NCBI GenBank assembly: GCA_017305815.1
Contig: JAFKJZ010000086.1
Location: 1-7,986, forward strand
Direction of reading: 5' to 3'
DNA length: 7,986 nt
Source of the DNA: Hyphomicrobiales bacterium
GTDB taxonomy: Bacteria; Pseudomonadota; Alphaproteobacteria; Rhizobiales; Kaistiaceae
In this document: positions 1 to 5,927 of the stretch, piece by piece
How positions within the stretch are numbered: position 1 is the stretch's first letter
Layout of the letters: every line of letters begins with the position of its first letter
Program-made: the position numbers and the translations under genes
Notes under the pieces: model-generated
What the model saw: the letters and a program-made list of their open reading frames with translations, nothing else
The model's database searches: none
Told to the model about the DNA's origin: nothing

Positions 1-61
1 CCCATAGCCCGGCTATGAAGATGCACGCGGCAATCGGGATGCGGAGGCGGCGGTAGGGCAT
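1..61 (-). CDS. Possible N-terminus of a leftward gene with a signal-peptide-like start (partial)
   Basis: Reading leftward from an ATG at 61-59, the frame stays open to the window edge and gives MPYRRLRIPIAACIFIAGLW. A basic stretch (YRRLR) followed by a hydrophobic run resembles the beginning of a secretion signal or a first membrane helix. An in-frame TAA lies 13 codons upstream, so this is the first ATG available. No clear Shine-Dalgarno sequence precedes it, and 20 residues are too few to name a family. It could be a chance open frame in GC-rich DNA; only sequence to the left of the window can settle this. Confidence 0.3.
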   Translation of the reverse strand, partial: MPYRRLRIPIAACIFIAGLW

Positions 62-77
62 GGTGCGGAGGGCTTCG

Positions 78-141
78 AAAGGTGCGGGGAGCGTATAAAT
101 TTACGCAATGAAATCAAAGTGGGCAAATCCCCCGCACCTTT
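78..141. repeat. 12-bp perfect inverted repeat around an AT-rich near-palindrome
   Basis: AAAGGTGCGGGG at 78-89 is matched exactly by its reverse complement CCCCGCACCTTT at 130-141, with 40 bases between. Inside the pair, GCGTATAAATTTACGC at 91-106 is itself a near-palindrome: a GCGTA/TACGC stem around TAAATT. Possible readings are paired operator half-sites, a long-armed hairpin, or the remnant of a small mobile element. No transposase or target duplication is visible. Confidence 0.6.
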
Positions 142-354
142 GGCCTAAGTGCTTGATCCTGCTCGCTTGCCCTAGCCCCTTCCGGGACGCCAATATCCTA
201 ATGAATCAGTGAGTTACCGGCGTTCTGGCTGTCGAGCCGCCACGCTGGCTGAGTTCGACTGTTCCGGTGCGGCCGCCGTCTTTCCGGCCGGGGCTGGTCC
301 GTTTCGGCCTTGTCGAAGCGCGCGGCCGCGTCGCAAGCTCTTCAGATCGGCAAT

Positions 355-361
355 GGAAGGA
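355..361 (+). promoter_or_regulatory. Ribosome binding site that fixes the hydrolase start
   Basis: GGAAGGA at 355-361 lies 8 bases before the ATG at 370. It favours this start over a TTG at 310 that would add 20 residues. Starting at 370 also puts the twin-arginine motif at residues 11-12, the usual place. Confidence 0.7.
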
Positions 362-369
362 CCTGCCCC

Positions 370-1560
370 ATGTCAAACGGACCCGAAGTGCACCCCAATC
401 GCCGCGACTTCCTGATCACGACCATGGCGACGGCCGGGGCGACGGCAGCCCTTGCCGTTTCCACCGGCGCGGCCGGGGCGGAAGAAGCGGCCGCCGCCGC
501 CAATCCTGGGTCGGGCACGGTCTATACCGGCGATGTCATCCAGGGGAAGAAGGTCGTCAGCGCGCTCGACGTGAACGATCTGGCGCCCGGCCAGAAGCAC
601 TTCCTGTATTTCCAGGGCGTCGAGATGCCATCCGGACAGCGCTGGCATGTATCGGTGACGGTCGTCCGCGGCGCCAAGCCCGGCAGGCGCGTCGTGCTGG
701 TGAGCGGCGTGCACGGCGACGAGATGAGCTCGATCCACACGGTCCAGACCGTGATGAACGCTCTCGACCCGGCGCAGATGTCGGGCACCGTCATGGCGGT
801 GACCGACGTGGCCAGCCCCGCCATCGAAAGCATGCAGCGCCGCTGGCCCAACTATGGCCGGGGCAGCGACCTGATCGATCTGAACCGGGAATGGCCCGGG
901 AACGAGAACGGCATCACGGCTCCGAGCCGCCATGCGGGTCTCCTGTTCAACCGGCTGCTTCGCCCGAACGCCGACGCGGCGATCGACTTCCACACAGGCA
1001 CGACCGGATTCGAGGTCTCCGCCTTCAATATCGCCGGCATGGACGTTCCCGAGATCAAGGCCATGGTGGACCTTTTCCCGGTCGGCCAGGTCTTCGACAA
1101 CCACGTCTATCCCGGCGTCCTGCACAATGCGTTTGTCGACGTGGGCATCCCGTCCTTCTGCGCCGAAATCGGCGCCGCGCGCGTCCTGGACCTCGATATG
1201 ATCCCGCTGTTCGTGGAGGGCACGCTGAACGTCCTCAAGCTCCATGGGATCCTGCCGGGGACGATGGGGCGGACCGGCAAGGACGTGCATGTCTTCGTCG
1301 GCAACAGCGCGTTCCCGATCCTGGCGACGGAGGGCGGGCTCGTCGAGCATCTGGTCAAGCTCAACGACAAGGTCGAAGCCGGTCAGAAGATCGCCGTGCA
1401 GCGCAACGGCTTCGGGGAGGTGGTCGCCGAATATGCCAGCGGCGTGGCCGGCGAAGTGACGGGCCAGCGCAGCGACGCGATGGCCGAGCCGGGCAATCCG
1501 CTGGCCTTCATCCTCTTCCACCGGGGATCGGCCGACGGCGCCGAAATCTATCCCGAGTAG
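370..1560 (+). CDS. Tat-exported succinylglutamate desuccinylase/aspartoacylase family zinc hydrolase
   Basis: A 396-residue protein of the M14-type AstE/ASPA family, zinc hydrolases that remove acyl groups from N-acyl amino acids or related amides. The N-terminus has RRDFL at 11-15, then an alanine-rich hydrophobic stretch to about 37 (AGAEEA), a twin-arginine export signal. Catalytic-core motifs appear in family order: GVHGDE with H115 and E118 as zinc ligands, DLNREWPG at 170-177 with R173 as substrate-carboxylate candidate, DFHTG with H208 as third zinc ligand, and AEIG with E266 as likely catalytic glutamate. Residues from about 303 resemble the small beta-rich C-terminal domain of the family. 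All expected active-site residues are present, so it should be active. Export is notable because characterised AstE and aspartoacylase enzymes are cytoplasmic. It is transcribed alone; the next genes are remnants or on the other strand. The substrate is unknown; a periplasmic amidase-type role is inference. Confidence 0.88.
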   Translation: MSNGPEVHPNRRDFLITTMATAGATAALAVSTGAAGAEEAAAAANPGSGTVYTGDVIQGKKVVSALDVNDLAPGQKHFLYFQGVEMPSGQRWHVSVTVVRGAKPGRRVVLVSGVHGDEMSSIHTVQTVMNALDPAQMSGTVMAVTDVASPAIESMQRRWPNYGRGSDLIDLNREWPGNENGITAPSRHAGLLFNRLLRPNADAAIDFHTGTTGFEVSAFNIAGMDVPEIKAMVDLFPVGQVFDNHVYPGVLHNAFVDVGIPSFCAEIGAARVLDLDMIPLFVEGTLNVLKLHGILPGTMGRTGKDVHVFVGNSAFPILATEGGLVEHLVKLNDKVEAGQKIAVQRNGFGEVVAEYASGVAGEVTGQRSDAMAEPGNPLAFILFHRGSADGAEIYPE

Positions 1561-1580
1561 CGTCGGCCCCGAAGCAGGAT

Positions 1581-1604
1581 GGCCGGCCCCGTATCGGGCC
1601 GGCC
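1581..1604. terminator. GC-rich hairpin after the hydrolase gene
   Basis: GGCCGGCCC at 1581-1589 and GGGCCGGCC at 1596-1604 form a perfect 9-bp stem with a 6-base loop, 20 bases after the hydrolase stop. There is no T-run after it on either strand, so it does not meet the classic intrinsic-terminator pattern. It sits between two converging reading frames, the hydrolase and the TonB-receptor remnant, where a bidirectional terminator would be expected. Confidence 0.5.
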
Positions 1605-1613
1605 TGACGGGGA

Positions 1614-1739
1614 TCAGAACGTTCCCTTGATGCCGAGACCGTACATGCGCGGTTCGGTCATGCTCGCCTCGATGCCGCCGATGCCGCGGTTCTGCTGCAT
1701 GTAGGTCGGCGAGCGCTCGTCGAAGATGTTCTTGACGAT
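1614..1739 (-). pseudogene. TonB-dependent receptor, C-terminal remnant only
   Basis: Read leftward, the last ~41 codons before the TGA at 1616-1614 encode VKNIFDERSPTYMQ, then a loop, then TEPRMYGLGIKGTF. This is the ending typical of TonB-dependent outer-membrane receptors: a 'KNLFD' strand, an 'EPR-x-Y-G' strand, and a terminal aromatic residue used for barrel assembly. Family members are usually 650-900 residues long, so more than 90% is missing. Upstream (beyond about 1737) the frame continues only as antisense of the permease fragment on the other strand, so the receptor was cut there. No start or signal sequence remains, so it is almost certainly non-functional. Such receptors import ferric siderophores, which matches the adjacent FecCD remnants. 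Confidence 0.75.
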
Positions 1740-1851
1740 CCTGCTGCTCTGCGCCGATATCCTGGGCCGGGTGGTCGCCATGCCGGACGAAGTCGCCGCC
1801 GGCATCGTCGCCACGCTGATCGGCGGCCAGTTCTTTCGGCGGTGGCCCTGA
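1735..1851 (+). pseudogene. FecCD-type siderophore ABC permease, C-terminal fragment
   Basis: From about 1735 the plus strand reads ILLLCADILGRVVAMP followed by DEVAAGIVATLIGGQFF, ending at a TGA at 1849-1851. This matches the last membrane region of FecCD permeases (pattern LLLxADxLAR, then PxExPxGIVTALIGxPFF), inner-membrane subunits of ferric-siderophore and B12 importers. About 38 of roughly 330 residues survive. The frame begins where the receptor remnant on the opposite strand is cut, and after GGQFF it runs into sequence belonging to a second permease fragment in another frame. It could be the first of two tandem permease genes (FecC and FecD style) or the N-terminal half of a fused FhuB-type permease. 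Confidence 0.72.
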
Positions 1852-2105
1852 CCGCGATCGCGACCGCGGCGGCCGGCCCGATCGCCTTCGTCGCCCTTGC
1901 GGGACCGTAACTCGCGCGGCGGCTGACGCGGTCGCCGGAAGTCCCGGTCGTCTCCGCCGCCCTGATGGGTATGGTGCTGCTGATGATGGCTGATCTCATC
2001 AGCCAGCGCTTTCCGCTCAATCTCAGCCTGCCGATCGGCTCCACCACCGGCCTGCTCGGCGGCGCCTATCTCCTCTGGCTACTGACCCGCAGCCGGACGG
2101 TGTGA
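1842..2105 (+). pseudogene. FecCD-type siderophore ABC permease, 3' part with in-frame stop
   Basis: In frame from about 1842 the plus strand encodes ATAAAGPIAFVALAGP, a TAA stop at 1908-1910, then LARRLTRSPEVPVVSAALMG, and ends LPIGSTTGLLGGAYLLWLL before a TGA at 2103-2105. This is the signature region of FecCD permeases, where 'AGPIAFVxLxxPQLARRL' is highly conserved. The stop stands exactly where glutamine is expected, so a CAA-to-TAA change explains it. About 86 codons remain of a normal ~330, with no start codon in the right place. It joins the previous fragment near 1836-1842 in a different frame, indicating a deletion that fused the end of one permease region to the middle of the next. 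Confidence 0.78.
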
Positions 2106-2123
2106 AGCGATCCGGCCCGCGCC

Positions 2124-4154
2124 TCAGCGCGTCGACGCGATGTGCTCGGCCGTGCGGAAAGCGAGTGCGAGGATGGTCAGCACCGGGTTGAAGCCGCCAT
2201 TCGTCGGATGCAGCGAGCCGTCGCAGACGAAGAGATTGTCGTGGCCCCAGACCCGGCCATCGATGTCCGTCACCGAGCGGGCCGGATCCGTGCCCATCCG
2301 GCAGGTGCCGGCCTGGTGGTGACCGCCCGACAGGCTGACCGTCGGCGCCTTGCCCCAGGTCCTGACGGCGCCGGCCGCCTTCAGCCAGTCGGCGGCGCGG
2401 TGGTGCATGTAGGTCGCCGTCCTCATCGTCTCGGGATGCACGCCGCCCGACAGCATCGCCACCGGCATGCCCCAGCGGTCGCGCACATGCGGCGCGACGC
2501 GGACGCGCGCATCCGCCGTCGGGATTTCGTGCACAGGGCCGATGATGCGGATGGTGCGGTTGTAGTTGTCGCGCATGAAGTCCTTGGCGGCCTGGCCCCA
2601 GCGCGGCAGGTCCGGCGGCAGGAACTGCTTGAAGAACTGGATCGGCGGCCGCACGAAATCATCCGCCAGCATGCCGCCCGAGATCAGGCCCGGATTGCCG
2701 TGGCTGAAGCTCGTCGTGGCGATGGTGACGCCCGGACCCTGTGAATCGTGCATCGGCTGGTCGAACAGGCCGTAGGCGCCGGGATAATAGTGGCCCTGCA
2801 GGTTGCGCCCGACCAGATCGTGGCTGTTGCCGAGGCCGTTCGGTTCCTGCGCGGTGGCCGAGTTCAGCATCAGGCGCGGCGTCTCGATCGCGCCGGCCGC
2901 TAGCACGATCGTTTGCCCCCTGGCGACGTGTTGCTGGCCGGCAGCGTCCGCGAAGGCGACGCCCGTCGCCCGGCCGCGCTGGTCGGTCTCGATCCTGAGC
3001 GCCATGGCGCCGGTCAGCAGCGTGCAGCGGCCGGTCGCGATGGCGCGCTTGATCGTCGTGTTCTGGGTGCCGTTCTTGCCGTCGCTCGGGCAGGGGAAGC
3101 CGACGCAGGTGCCGCAGCCCATGCAGGCGGCCCTGCCGTCGCGCGGCACGCTGTTGATGGCGACGGGCACCCGCGTGACGCCGATGCCGAGTTTTTCGGC
3201 GCCGCGCCGCAGCGCCTCGGTCGACGGGCTCTCGGGCAGCGGCGGCATCGGATAGTCGCGCGCCCGGGCTCCCTCGTGAAAATTGGTGCTGCCGGAGCCG
3301 GACACGCCGATCTCCCATTCGGCCCGCTCGTAATAGGGCTCGAGATCGTCGAAGGAGAGCGGCCAGTCGACCAGCGACGATCCTTCCGGCACGCCATAGA
3401 GGCTCGCCATGCGAAAATCGTCGCGATGGTAGCGCCAGGCCTGGGCGCCATAGACCAGCGTTCCCGCGCCCACGGCCGCGGCCAGGTTGTGATAGAGCGT
3501 CTCGTGCGGCCGAACGATCTTCTCGATGCCGTCGACGTCGATGACCACGCGCGGATTGCCGTCGAGATCCGGTCCGGTGTTGTGGCCGTAGAAGGACAGT
3601 CGGTGATTGCGCAGATGGTCGCGGTGGCCGCTGTCGGCATAGTCGCGGCGGAGGCCGCGTTCGAGCAGCAGCACCCGCTTGCCGCTATCCGCGAGCACGC
3701 CGGCGGCAACGCCGCCGCCGGCGCCCGCTCCGACGATCACCACGTCGAAATCGAGGTCGTCGGGCACCGGGGAGGGCGGCTGCCCTCCCGTCGCGGCGGG
3801 TCCGTTCGGGCCTTCCGGCAATCGGTGCTGATAGCCGACCATGCGCCAGGACGCGGCGCCCGGATTGCCGCCATTGTCGGGATCGGCGTAGACGCCCTCG
3901 GCGACGAGTTCGGCCAGAAGCTGGAACCAGGCCTCCGTCTCGCGCGCACGCAGGATTGCCTCCTGCGCCTCGGCGGCGCGTTCGACGAAATCGGCCGGCA
4001 GGGTGTCGAGGCCGGAGGCGACGATGGCCGCCTGGTCCGGGTTCTGGCGAAAATGCCGGTCGAGATAGGCGGGCGCGCCGAATTCGAGGGCTCCGCCATC
4101 TTGGTCTATAGGCATGATGAGGGCCACGGCGGCCAGCAGCAGCGCGTTGTTCAT
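2124..4154 (-). CDS. Gluconate 2-dehydrogenase subunit-3 domain fused to a GMC flavoprotein oxidoreductase
   Basis: A 676-residue FAD enzyme predicted to oxidise a hydroxyl group of a sugar or polyol. Residues 1-~115 resemble gluconate 2-dehydrogenase subunit 3: a helix leading into IMPIDQDGGALEFG, and YADPDNGGNPGAASW (89-103). A proline-rich linker (~116-135) leads to the GMC part: Rossmann FAD motif VGAGAGGG at 141-148, glutamate E165 ending the second strand, a cysteine cluster C344-x2-C347-x2-C350-x4-C355, and the C-terminal active site GGHHQAGTCRMG (610-621) with HPTNGGFNP (649-657). The start is well fixed: an in-frame TAA 8 codons upstream is the preceding permease's stop, and GGAG lies 9 bases before the ATG. 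There is no twin-arginine signal; the hydrophobic N-terminus aligns better with the subunit-3 domain's first helix than with a signal peptide. It is last in the sugar-import operon. The substrate (gluconate, a glucoside or another sugar) and electron acceptor are unknown, and no cytochrome gene is present. Confidence 0.87.
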   Translation of the reverse strand: MNNALLLAAVALIMPIDQDGGALEFGAPAYLDRHFRQNPDQAAIVASGLDTLPADFVERAAEAQEAILRARETEAWFQLLAELVAEGVYADPDNGGNPGAASWRMVGYQHRLPEGPNGPAATGGQPPSPVPDDLDFDVVIVGAGAGGGVAAGVLADSGKRVLLLERGLRRDYADSGHRDHLRNHRLSFYGHNTGPDLDGNPRVVIDVDGIEKIVRPHETLYHNLAAAVGAGTLVYGAQAWRYHRDDFRMASLYGVPEGSSLVDWPLSFDDLEPYYERAEWEIGVSGSGSTNFHEGARARDYPMPPLPESPSTEALRRGAEKLGIGVTRVPVAINSVPRDGRAACMGCGTCVGFPCPSDGKNGTQNTTIKRAIATGRCTLLTGAMALRIETDQRGRATGVAFADAAGQQHVARGQTIVLAAGAIETPRLMLNSATAQEPNGLGNSHDLVGRNLQGHYYPGAYGLFDQPMHDSQGPGVTIATTSFSHGNPGLISGGMLADDFVRPPIQFFKQFLPPDLPRWGQAAKDFMRDNYNRTIRIIGPVHEIPTADARVRVAPHVRDRWGMPVAMLSGGVHPETMRTATYMHHRAADWLKAAGAVRTWGKAPTVSLSGGHHQAGTCRMGTDPARSVTDIDGRVWGHDNLFVCDGSLHPTNGGFNPVLTILALAFRTAEHIASTR

Positions 4155-4175
4155 GGCAGTCGACTCCGACAGTGA

Positions 4176-5012
4176 TTACCGGCCGGCGAGAGAGCCGCCG
4201 ATGCCGCCGATGCTGAAATAGCGGTTGAGAACGGCGAACAGGATCACGGGCGGGGCGAGCATGATGACGGCGCAGGCCATCACCGGTCCCCAGTCCGCGA
4301 GGTTCTGCTGGAAGAAGGTCTGTAGGCCGATCGGCATCGTGAAGGCGCGCTCCGACCGCAGGAACACCGAGGCGACGATGTAGTCGTTCCAGGAACTCAG
4401 GAAGGTGAACAGCGCCGTCGACAGGATGCCCGGCAGCGAGTTGGGCAGGATGATGCGGACGAAGCCGCCGAACACGGAGGCGCCGTCGATCCAGGCGGCT
4501 TCCTCGAGCGTGATCGGCAGGGAGTCGAAATAGGCCGTCATCATCCAGCAGCCGACCGCGATCGACGAGGCGACATAGACGATCGACACGCCGGAGAGCG
4601 TGTCCGCGAGGCCGATCTTGGCGAACATGATGAAGAGCGGGATGATGAAGGCGACCGCCGGCAGGCTCTGCAGCACGAAGATGAACAGCGAGAAGGCGGA
4701 GGTCGCCCGGCCCTTGCCGCGCGAGAGCACATAGCCGGCCGGCGCCGCCACCGCGACGGCGGCGACCGTCGAGATCGCGCTGACGAGGAAGCTGTTCGTC
4801 AGCCAGCGCAGCACTTCGGTCTGCGTCAGCACGTACAAGAAGGTGCCGAGCGTCGGTCCGGTCTGCTGCCAGGCCATGGGCGGGCGAAGCGCCAGCCAGA
4901 AGACGACCAGGATCGGCGATAGCAGCACCAGGGTGATCGCCAGCGTGACGAGCGACCGCAGCCAGGGGCGGGGGCTCGCGCCGACGGGGCGGACGGAGGA
5001 TTTCGCGCTCAT
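4176..5012 (-). CDS. Carbohydrate ABC transporter permease, MalG type
   Basis: A 278-residue inner-membrane permease of the binding-protein-dependent sugar importer family (MalG/UgpE-like), the usual length. Six hydrophobic segments are visible at about 19-41, 72-94, 107-130, 141-160, 195-216 and 244-265. The cytoplasmic coupling loop that contacts the ATPase is well preserved as EAAWIDGASVFGGFVRIILP (171-190), and the C-terminus ends in the short glycine-rich tail common in this subfamily (YFSIGGIGGSLAGR). Its ATG overlaps the stop of the upstream permease by four bases (ATGA, 5012-5009), indicating translational coupling and equal production. It should pair with that permease to form the transmembrane channel. 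Its stop is 21 bases before the flavoprotein start. Confidence 0.92.
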   Translation of the reverse strand: MSAKSSVRPVGASPRPWLRSLVTLAITLVLLSPILVVFWLALRPPMAWQQTGPTLGTFLYVLTQTEVLRWLTNSFLVSAISTVAAVAVAAPAGYVLSRGKGRATSAFSLFIFVLQSLPAVAFIIPLFIMFAKIGLADTLSGVSIVYVASSIAVGCWMMTAYFDSLPITLEEAAWIDGASVFGGFVRIILPNSLPGILSTALFTFLSSWNDYIVASVFLRSERAFTMPIGLQTFFQQNLADWGPVMACAVIMLAPPVILFAVLNRYFSIGGIGGSLAGR

Positions 5013-5902
5013 TGCAGGCTCGACTTCTGGATCTGGCGCAGCAGGACGACCGAGAGCGTGATCATCACCGCGGTCATGAGGAAGGCGATTGCCAGGCCGA
5101 TGCCCGGCAGGAAGTCGAGGAAGGTCGTCCGGTAGGCGAGGACGATCAGGGACGTCGTTGCCTCAAGCGGACCGCCTCGCGTCAGAAGATAGATGGTCGG
5201 GAAATCGTTGACGCAGAACACCGCCATCAGGATCCAGCTGATGTAGGTGGAACGCGCCGTCACCGGCAGGATGATGTGGCGGAACTGCTGCCACTTGCCG
5301 GCGCCGTCGATGGCGGAGGCTTCGTAGAGATTGCTCTCGACGCTTTCCAGCGCCGCCGCGCACATCATCATCATGAACGGGTAGCTGATCCAGACCTTGA
5401 ACACGCAGACCGTGACCATGGCGAGGGTCGGGTTGCCGAGGAACATGACATTGCCCATGCCGAGGGCGCGGGCGATGTTGGGGCGCACGCTGTCACGCGC
5501 CGCCAGCAGCCAGTTCCAGCTCATGGCGGTGACGACGATCGGCACGATCCACGGCAGCAGCAGCAGCACCTTGAAGGCGTCCCGGCCGGGAAAATTCGGC
5601 TTCAGCTGCAGCGCCAGCGCGAACCCGAGCGCCCAGCTGCCGAAGACGCCGCAGGCGGTGAAGACCAGCGTGAACCAGGTCGCCCGCCAGAAGCTCTGGC
5701 CGGTCAGCACCTCGGCGAAGTTCTCCAGGCCCACGAAGGGGCCTGGAGCGATGAGGCTGCCGCCATGCACCGATTGGATGATCGCGAAGAACAGCGGGTA
5801 CGCGTTCACCGCGACCATCAGGATCAGCGCCGGAAGCGCCAGCCCTGTCAGGGTCAGCCGGTGGCCGAATTGCGGGATCTGTTTACGTGTCGCGGCAGTC
5901 AT
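5009..5902 (-). CDS. Carbohydrate ABC transporter permease, MalF/UgpA type
   Basis: A 297-residue inner-membrane permease of the MalF/UgpA-like family, the partner of the MalG-type subunit that follows it. Hydrophobic segments lie at about 18-44, 77-100, 110-134, 158-182, 218-240 and 265-289. The first is followed by a periplasmic stretch with FVGLENFAEVL (56-66), a common feature of this family. The ATPase-contacting loop reads EASAIDGAGKWQQFRHIILP (194-213), a conservative variant of the EAA motif. GGAG lies 8 bases before the ATG, and the gene starts 25 bases after the binding-protein stop. There is no extra N-terminal domain of the kind found in enterobacterial MalF. Family and role are certain; the transported sugar is not. 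Confidence 0.92.
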   Translation of the reverse strand: MTAATRKQIPQFGHRLTLTGLALPALILMVAVNAYPLFFAIIQSVHGGSLIAPGPFVGLENFAEVLTGQSFWRATWFTLVFTACGVFGSWALGFALALQLKPNFPGRDAFKVLLLLPWIVPIVVTAMSWNWLLAARDSVRPNIARALGMGNVMFLGNPTLAMVTVCVFKVWISYPFMMMMCAAALESVESNLYEASAIDGAGKWQQFRHIILPVTARSTYISWILMAVFCVNDFPTIYLLTRGGPLEATTSLIVLAYRTTFLDFLPGIGLAIAFLMTAVMITLSVVLLRQIQKSSLQ

Positions 5903-5927
5903 GCCTCGGTCTCCGGCCGGATCTTCG

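Larger units (their letters stand above)
62..369. other. Non-coding region upstream of the hydrolase gene
   Basis: No convincing gene lies here. Bases 91-118 are strikingly AT-rich for this window and include TATAAA at 94-99 on the plus strand, but no good -35 box stands 16-18 bases upstream of it. A weak plus-strand promoter could be TTGCCC (167-172) with a poor -10 around 190-199. From about 210 to 354 I see no promoter or structure that I can defend. The gap probably holds control signals for the gene starting at 370 and possibly for the leftward frame ending at 61. Confidence 0.5.

Noticed and set aside
310..369. TTG start adding 20 residues to the hydrolase
   Set aside because: It lacks a good ribosome site, while the ATG at 370 has GGAAGGA at the right distance and places the twin-arginine motif normally.
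267..1607. A 446-codon plus-strand open frame overlapping the hydrolase gene
   Set aside because: It is rich in Arg, Gly and Pro, has no family motifs, and overlaps an M14 hydrolase with complete active-site motifs; it is a GC-rich frame shadow.
1658..2047. A 129-codon minus-strand open frame
   Set aside because: It runs antisense to both FecCD relics and uses a different frame from the receptor relic; the composition is typical of a shadow.
4136..4154. Signal peptide at the start of the flavoprotein
   Set aside because: The hydrophobic run has no basic residues before it and aligns with the first helix of the subunit-3 domain; the export status remains open.
2913..4175. A 420-codon plus-strand frame antisense to the flavoprotein
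   Set aside because: It lies opposite a gene with full FAD and active-site motifs. The Arg/Ala/Gly-rich translation shows no domain.
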